This document shows positions 6,851-14,569 of a stretch of 64,000 bases of DNA, in pieces. The position numbers and the translations under genes are program-made. The DNA comes from CAWICD01 sp052267165 (lineage in GTDB: Bacteria; Vulcanimicrobiota; Vulcanimicrobiia; Vulcanimicrobiales; Vulcanimicrobiaceae): contig JBKQHO010000039.1 in NCBI GenBank assembly GCA_052267165.1, forward strand, positions 186,001-250,000, in the 5' to 3' direction. The notes beneath the pieces were generated by a model. It was not told where the DNA came from, searched no databases, and worked only from the letters and a program-made list of their open reading frames with translations. The first letter of the stretch is position 1, and each line of letters begins with the position of its first letter.

Positions 6851-9259
6851 ATGTTACTTCCCAGGCTAGCCGGGCAGGTGATGCGTGTCTGGTCGGACAC
6901 CGTCCTGCGTCCGGTTCTGCGAACGAACGGCACGGCGGCCGCGACCAACGGGGCGGCGACGAAAACGAACGGAGCCGTAGCGAAGACCAGCGCGGCGGCA
7001 GCCCCGAGCGACGCGGCGGCCAAGGGTCCGCAAACGGGGTTGCCTGCGATTCCCGGGCTCGGCTTGCCGACGCCCGCCACGTTCGGACTGGCCGGCCAAG
7101 CCTGGGACTACTGGTTCGACCGCGTGCAGCGCTCGTGGCTGCTGCTCGACGTCATGCGCGAGCGCGGGAACAACTATCTGGAGCACGGCAAGGCGGGCTC
7201 GCCGGCGTTGCTCTTCTTCGACTACGAGCTGGTCATGGACGGCCGTACCCTCGAGCGTCCGGCGAACTACGGGCTGCTGCGCATCGTTCCGCCTGCGGGC
7301 ATCACGATCGATCCGCACAAGCGGCCCTACGTCATCGTCGACCCGCGCGCTGGCCACGGTCCCGGCGCCGGCGGCTTCAAAGAAGATAGCCAGATCGGCA
7401 TGGCGATGCGCGCCGGACACGCCTGCTATTTCGTCACCTTCTTCCGCGAGCCGGTCAAAGGGCAAACGATCGCCGACGTGCACCACGTCGAGACGCTGTT
7501 CATGCACAAGGTGCGCGAGCTGCACCCCGACGCCAACAAGCCGGTCGTGATCGGCAACTGTCAGGGCGGCTGGGCCGTCGCGATCCTGTGCGCGGGCGCG
7601 CCCGACGCGTTCGGACCGATCATCCTAGCCGGCGCGCCGCTCTCGTATTGGGCCGGCGGCGAGGGCGACAGCCCCGTACGCTTCGTGGGCGGCCTCATGG
7701 GCGGCGCTTGGGTCGGCTCGCTCGGCGGCGATCTGGGCAACGGGCGCTTCGACGGTGCCAATGTGGTGGCCAACTTCGAGTCGATGAACCCCGGCCACGC
7801 GATGTGGAACAAGACCTACCACCTCTTCAGGAAGATCGATACCGAGGCCAAGCGCTACGTCGAGTTCGAGAAATGGTGGGGCACCTTCTATCTGGTCAAC
7901 ACGCAAGAGCTGCGCTTCATCGTCAACGAGCTGTTCACCAGCAACAAGCTCGCCAAGGGTCAGCTCTCGCACGGCCCCGGCGAAGAACTCATCGACCTGC
8001 GCGACATCCGTTCGCCGATCGTGGTCTTCTGCTCGTGGGGCGACAACATCACGCCGCCCTATCAGGCGCTGCACTGGATCCTCGACACCTATCCCACCGA
8101 CGAAGATCTGCTGGCCAACGAGCAGACGATCATCTACATGACGCACGACACGGTCGGGCATCTGGGGATATTCGTCTCGGGTGACGTGGCGCGCAAGGAG
8201 CACGCCGAGGTGATCCGTACGCTCGAGATGGTCGAGATGCTGCCGGCGGGTCTCTACGAGATGACCATCAGCGACCGCGAGCCCGGGCATGCCGACGAAG
8301 AGCTCATCGCGCACCGTTATTCCGTCAAGTTCCACGAGCGCAAGCTGCAAGACATCCGCGACATGGGCGGCACGCCGCCCGACGAACGGCCCTTCGAAGC
8401 CGCCGCGCGCCTCTCCCAGATCAACGACAAGCTGTACTGCAAGTACATCTCGCCCGTCGTGCGCACGTTTGCCAACGAGCCGATGGCCGCGCTTGCGCGC
8501 ACGTTGCACCCCGGTCGGATGCGGCAGTATCTGTTTGCCGAACGCTTCAACCCAATGATGGGGCCGGTCAAAGTGATTGCCGAGGAAGTTCGCAAGAACC
8601 GCCGTCCGATCGTGGGGGACAACGCCTTCGTCGCTCTGGAGCAAGCGTGCTCCGACACGGTCGTCAGCTGGTTCGACCTCGTCCGCGACTTGCGCGACAA
8701 GTCGCAAGAGAAGCTGTTCTACGCGATCTACGGACAGCCGCTGGTGCAGAAGGCGCTGGGCGTCTACGAAGACGGCTCGGGCGAGCGCAGCGACCAAGCC
8801 GAGCGGCGCGCCGCGATGGTCAAGAAGATCGAAGAGCTCAAGGCGCGCGATCTCGAAGGCGGGACGCTCGAAGCCTTCGTGCGCATCTGCGCCTACATCC
8901 ACAAGGGTCAGCCGGCCGCCGAAGAACGCGGTTACCGCGCGCTCAAGCAAATCTATAACGAGGCGCACGATAACACCAGCAACACGCTGGTCGAGTTCAA
9001 GGACGCCGTCCGCGCCCAGACGTTCCTGGTTCGCCTCGACGAGGAACGCGCGCTCGAGACGCTGCCGGTCCTGCTCGCGGATCGGGAACATCGTCTGGCG
9101 ACCATGCATGCCGTCCGGCGCATGGAAAAGGCGATGGGCAAGATCGAGCCGGAGCGGGCGGCGCGCATCCGCCGGGTCGAGCAGATCCTCGGCACGATCG
9201 ACGAAATCGAAGCGTCTTCGCTCGCCGAAGCGCAAGAAGCGAAGGCACTCATCGAATAG
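6851..9259 (+). CDS. DUF3141 alpha/beta hydrolase, poly(3-hydroxyalkanoate) synthase-like
   Basis: 802-residue protein of the DUF3141 family, related to PHA synthases. After a low-complexity Thr/Ala/Asn/Lys-rich linker (about residues 25-60) comes an alpha/beta-hydrolase core. The nucleophile elbow reads G-N-C-Q-G-G-W (residues 235-241) with Cys at the nucleophile position, as in PhaC. VFCSWGDNITPP (about 395) and HDTVGHLGIF (about 435) fit the Asp and His of the triad. The C-terminal 300 residues are helical and charged. A start at ATG 6851 follows GGAGGAAACCGAGG. The neighbouring acetoacetyl-CoA-reductase-like gene is convergent, so PHA metabolism is suggested by both, not proven. Confidence 0.88.
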   Translation: MLLPRLAGQVMRVWSDTVLRPVLRTNGTAAATNGAATKTNGAVAKTSAAAAPSDAAAKGPQTGLPAIPGLGLPTPATFGLAGQAWDYWFDRVQRSWLLLDVMRERGNNYLEHGKAGSPALLFFDYELVMDGRTLERPANYGLLRIVPPAGITIDPHKRPYVIVDPRAGHGPGAGGFKEDSQIGMAMRAGHACYFVTFFREPVKGQTIADVHHVETLFMHKVRELHPDANKPVVIGNCQGGWAVAILCAGAPDAFGPIILAGAPLSYWAGGEGDSPVRFVGGLMGGAWVGSLGGDLGNGRFDGANVVANFESMNPGHAMWNKTYHLFRKIDTEAKRYVEFEKWWGTFYLVNTQELRFIVNELFTSNKLAKGQLSHGPGEELIDLRDIRSPIVVFCSWGDNITPPYQALHWILDTYPTDEDLLANEQTIIYMTHDTVGHLGIFVSGDVARKEHAEVIRTLEMVEMLPAGLYEMTISDREPGHADEELIAHRYSVKFHERKLQDIRDMGGTPPDERPFEAAARLSQINDKLYCKYISPVVRTFANEPMAALARTLHPGRMRQYLFAERFNPMMGPVKVIAEEVRKNRRPIVGDNAFVALEQACSDTVVSWFDLVRDLRDKSQEKLFYAIYGQPLVQKALGVYEDGSGERSDQAERRAAMVKKIEELKARDLEGGTLEAFVRICAYIHKGQPAAEERGYRALKQIYNEAHDNTSNTLVEFKDAVRAQTFLVRLDEERALETLPVLLADREHRLATMHAVRRMEKAMGKIEPERAARIRRVEQILGTIDEIEASSLAEAQEAKALIE

Positions 9260-9290
9260 ACGAACGGCGGTCGTAACCCGCCCGCCGCAA

Positions 9291-9324
9291 AAAGAATCCC
9301 GGAGCGACCGCTCCGGGATTCTTT
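9291..9324. terminator. bidirectional intrinsic terminator
   Basis: Perfect 16-bp inverted repeat, left arm 9291-9306 and right arm 9309-9324, with a 2-base centre. It starts with AAA and ends with TTT, so it can stop transcription in both directions between the convergent DUF3141 and reductase genes. Confidence 0.9.
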
Positions 9325-9354
9325 CGTCATCGAGCCGGTGAGGCGATCGGGCGC

Positions 9355-10146
9355 TCAGGTCTGAAAGATGCCGCCGTTGATGTTCAGCGACTGAGCGGTG
9401 ATATACGCGCCCTCGACCGCAAGGAAACGCACGCAGCGCGCGGCCTCTTCCGTCGAGCAGGCCCGATGCAGCGGAATCCGATCGTAGATCTTTTCCTTGA
9501 TCTCGTCGGGAACCGTGTCCCAGAGCTCGGTGGCCATCGCACCGACCGCAACGGTGTTGACCGTGATGTTGCTGCGGGCCAACTCGACTCCGAGCGCCCG
9601 GGTGAAGCCCATAACGCCGGCCTTCGCGGCGGCGTAGTTGGCCTGCCCGAAGGTGACGACGTATTGGCCGGTCGTCGAGGAGATGTTGATGATGCGGCCC
9701 CAGCCGTTTTCGAGCAGCATCGGAACGGCGAAGTGGCTGGTGTACATCAGCGCGGTCAGATCGGTGTCGATGACTTCGCGCCACTCCTTGGCGGTCATCT
9801 TGCGGAAGCTGTGGTCGCGGACGATCGCGGCGTTGTTGACGAGAATGTCGAGCTTGCCGCACTTCTCCTTGATACGGCCGAACATCGCCTCGACTTCGTC
9901 GTATTCGGCGATGTTGCACTGCTCGGAAAGCGCCTTCCCGCCGGCCTCTTCGATTTGCTCGAGGACGTGCGTCGCGAGATCGGCTGTGTGGTGGTAATTC
10001 ACGATCGTTACAGCGCCGGCGTCGGCCAACTCTCGGGCGATAGCCGCTCCGAGCCCACGCGAACCGCCGGTGATCAGGGCGACTCGCCCCGCCAATGGCT
10101 TGGGAGATCGAAAGTCGGGTTGGGTTGTGCTAGCCTTCGTTTCCAT
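9355..10146 (-). CDS. short-chain dehydrogenase/reductase, acetoacetyl-CoA / 3-oxoacyl reductase-like
   Basis: 263-residue SDR with the NADP-binding T-G-G-S-R-G-L-G motif near residue 28, N-N-A at about 110, and the catalytic Ser...Tyr-x-x-x-Lys as ISSTTGQ...YAAAK. The C-terminus INGGIFQT resembles FabG/PhaB enzymes that reduce 3-oxoacyl thioesters. The start at 10146 has AAAAGG 6 bases upstream; a start at 10176 lacks a properly spaced site. Facing the PHA-synthase-like gene across a shared terminator, it could supply hydroxyacyl-CoA, but a general fatty-acid or alcohol reductase role is equally possible. Confidence 0.88.
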   Translation of the reverse strand: METKASTTQPDFRSPKPLAGRVALITGGSRGLGAAIARELADAGAVTIVNYHHTADLATHVLEQIEEAGGKALSEQCNIAEYDEVEAMFGRIKEKCGKLDILVNNAAIVRDHSFRKMTAKEWREVIDTDLTALMYTSHFAVPMLLENGWGRIINISSTTGQYVVTFGQANYAAAKAGVMGFTRALGVELARSNITVNTVAVGAMATELWDTVPDEIKEKIYDRIPLHRACSTEEAARCVRFLAVEGAYITAQSLNINGGIFQT

Positions 10147-10648
10147 GCTTACCTTTTCTAGCGAGGAGGCAACCATACCTTACAGTGCAATTCACAGCTA
10201 TACAGATTATGTGCGAATGAAACGCGGCGTGGAGGTCCGGGGAAATCGGCCCCTGGCACGCCCCCGAACGCAGCCATCCGCGCTTGGGACGCGGAGTTCG
10301 CGCTTCACAGCGAGAGTGCGACGATCATCACCGCATCTCCGCTCGGCTTTCAGACGGCGGCCCGGTGCATACGAACAGGCTAGTGCGACCGCGCGCTCGT
10401 TGTCAACGCCTGCGGATTCCGACCGCCGGGGCATCGCGAGCAGACAGAATCCGTAACCGGCGGCGTCCTCCGGACGGCGCGATAACCGCTTCGCTACACT
10501 GCTGGAGTAAGTTGCGGCAACGCCGCGACTCGCCTCGAACGCGTCATTCCGGCTAGCAACCCAAGCGACGAGACGACAGCGGTTGGCACGGCGACTACGC
10601 TTGGGACCGGCGAGGCCTGGAGGCGCGCGCCGGCCCCCGCGAGTCGGC
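10147..10648. other. intergenic region without a recognised gene
   Basis: About 500 bases. The frames that are open are Arg/Ser-rich and resemble no family. The first 60 bases upstream of the reductase are AT-rich and probably contain its promoter, but no confident -35/-10 pair can be assigned. Confidence 0.45.
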
Positions 10649-10717
10649 TCAGCCTTCGGCCTTGCGCTGATGGATGACGATCGGGTCGCCCTCCGGATCT
10701 TGACCGCATGCCGCGTA
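10649..10717 (-). pseudogene. C-terminal remnant of a second VOC-family protein
   Basis: Immediately after the VOC gene, in another frame of the same strand, the codons spell ACGQDPEGDPIVIHQRKAEG and then TGA. D-P-E-G-x-P-I-x-I-H-Q-R-K is the usual C-terminal strand of glyoxalase/VOC proteins. Nothing upstream in this frame continues the fold, so this is a fragment left by duplication, recombination or a frameshift of the upstream gene. Confidence 0.45.
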
Positions 10718-10718
10718 C

Positions 10719-11096
10719 TCACGTTGTCGGCTCCTTTCGGGAGGGAAGATCTCGTGCCACCAGGGTACCGTCCAGATCGGTCACGAAACAGCTCGAACAC
10801 GACGGTCCGTCGCGAACTTCCGTGACCGGCACGTCCTGCTGCGCCAACTGCTCGCGCTCGGCGCGCACGTCGTCGACTTCAAAGGTCGCGCTGAACGAAG
10901 ACCCCGGCTCGATGCCGAGCGCCCGCCCGTTTCCGATCCCGAACGTCGCATGACCGAGGTCGAATTCGACCCAGTGGCCGGCGAACTGCTCGAAGGCTTT
11001 CGGATCGGCCGGCAAGCCGATGACGTCGCGATAGAGCGCGAACGAGCGCGGCACGTCGTTTTCTGAATATGCGAGGAAGGCGAGCTCCTTAACCAT
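10719..11096 (-). CDS. VOC-family (glyoxalase/bleomycin-resistance-like) protein
   Basis: 125-residue protein with a single vicinal-oxygen-chelate half-fold pair: KELAFLAYSENDVPRSFALY at the start, WVEFDLGHATFGIG in the middle, and SATFEVDDVRAEREQL followed by SSCFVTDLDGT. Metal ligands of the family are partly present (E of WVEFDLG, D-x-D-G), but the typical final His-containing strand is missing, because the protein ends in RDLPSRKEPTT instead. The remnant downstream carries exactly such a strand in another frame, so the gene may be frameshifted near its end. Function unknown. Confidence 0.75.
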   Translation of the reverse strand: MVKELAFLAYSENDVPRSFALYRDVIGLPADPKAFEQFAGHWVEFDLGHATFGIGNGRALGIEPGSSFSATFEVDDVRAEREQLAQQDVPVTEVRDGPSCSSCFVTDLDGTLVARDLPSRKEPTT

Positions 11097-11252
11097 GCGC
11101 GCTGCTTTAGCGTGTCAGCGCGCCAGTCCCGCCGCACGAGGATTGATTCGCCGTCGCGTTTGTTCGCGCTCCGCAAGCACGTTTGCAGCATGAGCCGGCT
11201 CGACGGCGATGGCCCGATACACCTTGGCCGATGAACGGGCTGCCGGGCGACA

Positions 11253-11273
11253 ACTGCCCCGGAATGGGGCAGT
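11253..11273. terminator. hairpin upstream of the PIX-repeat peptide gene
   Basis: ACTGCCCC (11253-11260), a 5-base loop and GGGGCAGT (11266-11273), followed by CTTTACC. It resembles a weak terminator or a leader attenuator located 112 bases before the repeat peptide gene. No other gene or element is seen in 11097-11385. Confidence 0.45.
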
Positions 11274-11385
11274 CTTTACCGCTCGAACGAAAGCCCGGCA
11301 CGGAGCGCTTCGAGCTCTCCATCGCCTTTTGGTTCGCACTGCAAGCCACAACGGCTCTCGGCACCGCCTCTCGGAGGACGTCACC

Positions 11386-11823
11386 ATGTCGATCGATCCT
11401 ATCGAGCCGATCAGACCACCGATCGAACCGATCGAACCGATCCGGCCCATCGAGCCGCCGATCCATCCGGTGCACCCGGTCGGCCCTCCGATCGAGCCTC
11501 CGGTCCAACCGCCGATTCACCCGCCGGTCGAGCCGCCCATCCAGATCAATCCCCCGATTCAGCCGCCGATCGAGCCGCCCGTTCAGCCGCCGATCCTGCC
11601 GCCGATTCAGCCGCCGATTCAGCCGCCCGTGGAACCGATCGAGCCGATCGAGCCGCCGATTGCGCCCGTAGAACCTATCCAGCCGCCGATAAGTCCCGTC
11701 GATCCAATCAATCCAATCAATCCCATCAATCCCATCGATCCCATCGATCCCATCGAGCCCATCGATCCAATCGATCCAATCGACCCGATTTCGCCGCCGA
11801 TCGAACCGATCGAACCGGCGTAA
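11386..11823 (+). CDS. Pro-Ile/Val-X repeat peptide, candidate RiPP precursor
   Basis: 145-residue peptide starting MSIDPIEPIRPP after GGAGGACG with 5-base spacing. Apart from the first four residues, one Ile-Asn pair and the final Pro-Ala, it consists of 40 tripeptides Pro-Ile-X or Pro-Val-X, 17 of them preceded by an extra Pro. By my count it has 58 Pro (40 percent), 34 Ile and 8 Val, with one Met and no Cys, Lys, Phe, Tyr, Trp or Thr. X changes along the chain: Glu/Arg/His at first, mostly Gln/Glu with double Pro in the middle, Asn/Asp near the end. There is no recognisable leader peptide. A radical SAM maturase starts 12 bases downstream, followed by a 2OG oxygenase, which suggests that this peptide is their substrate. 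Composition would favour a polyproline-II-like chain. A structural, non-modified role cannot be excluded. Confidence 0.75.
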   Translation: MSIDPIEPIRPPIEPIEPIRPIEPPIHPVHPVGPPIEPPVQPPIHPPVEPPIQINPPIQPPIEPPVQPPILPPIQPPIQPPVEPIEPIEPPIAPVEPIQPPISPVDPINPINPINPIDPIDPIEPIDPIDPIDPISPPIEPIEPA

Positions 11824-11835
11824 CGCCCCCCGGCG

Positions 11836-13674
11836 ATGCGCGTCTTGCTGCTGAACATGCCGTTCGTCGCGCTCTCGCGGCCGGCGATCGGCATCAGCAT
11901 CCTCAAGGTCAGACTAGCGGAACTCGGCCTGGCCTGCAGCGTCGGATACGGAAATCTGCTGTTCGCGGAACGGGTCGGGCTCGACGCGTACGATCTGGTG
12001 AACGACCGCTTGGGCGGTTGGATGTTCACCGGCGACTGGCTCTTCTCGGAGTGCGTCTTTCCAAGGCTCGACCGCTCGGCCTACGTTGCGGCCTTGCGCG
12101 CACGGTTGAACGAAGCCGAGTTCGAGACAGTGATGCGGCTGCGCGCGGAGGTCGTCCCGTTTCTCGAAGCCTGCCTTTCCCGCTTCGACGTCGGCGCGTA
12201 TGACGTCGTCGGTTTCACCACGACGTTCGAGCAGAACCTGGCTTCGCTGGCGCTGGCGTCGTTGATCAAGCAGCGTCATCCCGGTACGACGATCGTCTTT
12301 GGCGGCGCGAATTGCGAGGGCGTGATGGGACTCGAGCTGCACCGCCGCTTTCCGTGCATCGACTACGTGTGCTCGGGCGAGGCCGACGACAGCTTTCCGG
12401 CGCTCGTCGCGCGGCTGGCCGCCGGCGCTTGCGGTGACGACATTCCTGGCGTCGTCGCACGAACGCACGAGCGCTCCGAACTCGCGGCCCCCGCCGCGCG
12501 CATCGACGACCTCGACCGCATCCCGACCCCCGACTACGACGACTATTTCGAAGCGCTGGCGCGCAGCGAGCTGCGCGAGCGAGTGCGCCCCGTACTGCTC
12601 ATCGAAAGCGCGCGCGGCTGCTGGTGGGGAGCCAAATCGCACTGCACCTTCTGCGGACTCAACGGCTCGACGCTCGCCTTTCGCGCCAAGAGCGCCGAAC
12701 GCGTCTACGCCGAGCTCGAACGCCAGCGGAACCGCTACGGCGTCCAGCATGTCCTCGCGGTCGATAACATCATGTCCCACGCCTACTTCCGCGACTTGCT
12801 GCCGATGCTCAAGGAACGCAACCCGGGCGTCTCACTCTTCTACGAGATGAAGGCGAACCTGCGGCGCAGTCAAGTCGAGCTCTTGCGCGATGCCGGGGTG
12901 CGCTCGATTCAACCCGGTATCGAGAGCCTCAACAGCCACGTCCTGCGCTTGATGCGCAAAGGCGTGAGCGCACTGCAAAACGTCGCGCTGTTGCGGATGT
13001 GCCGCGAGTACGGCATCGAGCTCGCTTGGAATCTGCTGTACGGTTTTCCGGGCGAGACCCCGGAGGATTACGAGCTGACGGCCGGCGTGATCGAGTCGCT
13101 CTACCACCTCAAGCCGCCCGGCGCCGTGGCGCGAATCCGGCTCGACCGTTTCAGCCCTAACTTCGACTTCGCCGAGCAGTTCGGATTCACGCACGTTCGC
13201 CCCAACGGAATCTACGGCCACCTTTACCACTTGCCGCCGGAGGCGATCGAGAACCTCGCCTATTTCTTCGAGTTCGATTACGCCGACGGGCGCACGCCCG
13301 CAACGTACGTGGCGCCCGCGCTCGAGAAGATTGCCGTTTGGAAAGCGAACCAGGGCGGGGATTTGATCAAACGCTACGGCGAGGAGCCTGAGTTGACGCT
13401 GGTCGACACGCGCCCGGACCGGCGCAGATTGGACTTTCCCCTCAACGGACTGCAGCGCGAGATCTATGACTTCTGCGACGAGATCCGCAGCCTCGACGCG
13501 ATCGAAGCCTTCGCTGCCGAACGCGCGGGACGCCCCGTCGCGGTCGCCGCGCTGCTGGCGCAGTTTCTCGAGTACCGGCTCATGCTGTGCGAAGGGCGGC
13601 AGTATTTGAGCCTCGCCGTCGATCCTACCCGCGTTCGGCGTCCCGCGCGCGCGTTGGCCGGCGCGAGCGCATGA
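11836..13674 (+). CDS. B12-binding radical SAM RiPP maturase (TIGR03975-like, putative C-methyltransferase)
   Basis: 612-residue enzyme. The N-terminal 230 residues form a cobalamin-binding-type Rossmann domain (RVLLLNMPF start, VVGFTTTFEQN and FGGANCEG segments, CSGEADDSFPAL). The radical SAM core has the unusual C-x7-C-x2-C motif, Cys262, Cys270, Cys273, within ESARGCWWG...HCTFCGLNG, which with FRAKS is the hallmark of 'RiPP maturation radical SAM protein 1'. Family members are thought to methylate unactivated carbons in ribosomal peptides. The gene lies 12 bases after the repeat peptide and overlaps the oxygenase by ATGA. Substrate assignment to the Pro-Ile repeat is inferred from context; the family assignment is strong. 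Confidence 0.88.
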   Translation: MRVLLLNMPFVALSRPAIGISILKVRLAELGLACSVGYGNLLFAERVGLDAYDLVNDRLGGWMFTGDWLFSECVFPRLDRSAYVAALRARLNEAEFETVMRLRAEVVPFLEACLSRFDVGAYDVVGFTTTFEQNLASLALASLIKQRHPGTTIVFGGANCEGVMGLELHRRFPCIDYVCSGEADDSFPALVARLAAGACGDDIPGVVARTHERSELAAPAARIDDLDRIPTPDYDDYFEALARSELRERVRPVLLIESARGCWWGAKSHCTFCGLNGSTLAFRAKSAERVYAELERQRNRYGVQHVLAVDNIMSHAYFRDLLPMLKERNPGVSLFYEMKANLRRSQVELLRDAGVRSIQPGIESLNSHVLRLMRKGVSALQNVALLRMCREYGIELAWNLLYGFPGETPEDYELTAGVIESLYHLKPPGAVARIRLDRFSPNFDFAEQFGFTHVRPNGIYGHLYHLPPEAIENLAYFFEFDYADGRTPATYVAPALEKIAVWKANQGGDLIKRYGEEPELTLVDTRPDRRRLDFPLNGLQREIYDFCDEIRSLDAIEAFAAERAGRPVAVAALLAQFLEYRLMLCEGRQYLSLAVDPTRVRRPARALAGASA

Positions 13675-14255
13675 ACGGCGGCTTCCGCGTCGTCCGCGGG
13701 CTCTTCGACGCGGAAGCGCTCGCCGCGCTCTGCGCCGAGGCGAACGCGGCGCGCGAGCGCGGCGGGCGCGCGGTCGTCGAAACCTCCGACGGGAACGAGG
13801 ATCGAGGCGGCTGTCCGGCGCGCAGCTTGCGTTCGGCGGGCGCAGGCAAGACGCACTGGCGCTTTCACGGCTCCGCACCGATGCTCGACGTGCTGCACGA
13901 ACTTAGCGGTTCGCGCGTCGCGCCGATGGGCGGCGGCACCTATTCCTACTACGAGCGACGCGGCGACTTTCTCGCGGTGCATCGCGACGTGATCGGCTGC
14001 GACCTGGCCGTCATCACCGCGCTCACCGAGCCGAGCGATGCCGGAGCGCTCGTCGTCTATCCCGAGTTTCGCGACAAGCCGCTCTCCGCGGTCCGCGCCG
14101 CCGGACGGTCCGCCGGCCTGCCCCTCAGGCTCGAGCGCGGTGACACGATCGTCTTGCTCGGCGGAGACGTCCCCCACGAACTGCCTCCCGTCGCGCGCGA
14201 GCGGATCGTCGCGATCATGTGCTACCGCTTCGTCGCGGATCCGCCGCAGACGTGA
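13671..14255 (+). CDS. 2OG-Fe(II) oxygenase
   Basis: 194-residue dioxygenase of the double-stranded beta-helix fold. The iron ligands are visible as H-R-D (in FLAVHRDVIG, about residue 105) and the distal His in GGDVPHELPP (about 170), followed by the 2-oxoglutarate-binding Arg in RERIVAIM. This facial triad arrangement fits prolyl/aspartyl hydroxylase relatives. The ATG overlaps the maturase stop (ATGA), so both are made from one message. Given a precursor that is 40 percent proline, hydroxylation of Pro, Ile or Val is a plausible but unproven role. Confidence 0.8.
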   Translation: MNGGFRVVRGLFDAEALAALCAEANAARERGGRAVVETSDGNEDRGGCPARSLRSAGAGKTHWRFHGSAPMLDVLHELSGSRVAPMGGGTYSYYERRGDFLAVHRDVIGCDLAVITALTEPSDAGALVVYPEFRDKPLSAVRAAGRSAGLPLRLERGDTIVLLGGDVPHELPPVARERIVAIMCYRFVADPPQT

Positions 14256-14263
14256 CGCACGGA

Positions 14264-14289
14264 GCCCGCCGGACGCTCGTCCGGCGGGC
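14264..14289. terminator. strong hairpin after the oxygenase gene
   Basis: Perfect 11-bp stem GCCCGCCGGAC / GTCCGGCGGGC with a 4-base loop, 8 bases after the oxygenase stop. There is no T-tract, but position and stability suggest the end of the repeat-peptide operon. Confidence 0.6.
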
Positions 14290-14300
14290 CCTCGCAACAC

Positions 14301-14376
14301 TGGCTCCCGAAGTTGGACTCGAACCAACGACCCGCTGATTAACAGTCAGCTGCTCTACCAACTGAGCTATTCGGGA
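14301..14376 (-). tRNA. tRNA-Asn (GTT anticodon)
   Basis: 76-nt cloverleaf on the minus strand. Acceptor arms TCCCGAA and TTCGGGA pair, the D arm has GCTCAGTTGGTAGAGC, the anticodon loop is CTGTTAA with anticodon GTT, and the T arm has GGTTCGAGTCC. The CCA end is encoded (14301-14303). Confidence 0.97.
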
Positions 14377-14569
14377 CCAAGCAAGTTTTTGCGGCCGGCG
14401 AGTCCCTCCACCAAGGTTTCGGCGGAAACGAACCGGATCGCTCGTCGCGACCCCCCGCCGAACCTGCCCGGGGTTCCACGAGCGTGATGCACCCCCTCCT
14501 TGCCCGCTCGAGAAGGCGCCCGTCCCCCCAGGGAACGGCCGCGTCGCAAGGCCGTCTTCGGAGGGAAGG
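14377..14569. other. short intergenic region
   Basis: Upstream region of the tRNA gene and downstream region of bchE. No gene or clear terminator is seen. Confidence 0.4.

Noticed and set aside
6851..9919. Very long minus-strand frame opposite the DUF3141 gene (764 codons from 9919)
   Set aside because: It is the antisense shadow of DUF3141 and of the reductase, rich in Arg/His/Asp, without any family motif.
10255..10275. Sigma54-like TGGCAC element in the reductase upstream region
   Set aside because: The matching TGC(A/T) element at the correct spacing is missing.
10207..10800. 197-codon minus-strand frame upstream of the reductase
   Set aside because: Arg/Ser-rich, no motif, and overlaps the VOC gene end; looks like a chance frame.
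11390..11820. Tandem 9-bp repeats that could be mistaken for a CRISPR or a satellite array
   Set aside because: The repeats are continuous, in frame, begin with a proper SD and ATG, and encode a regular Pro-Ile-X peptide followed by maturation genes.
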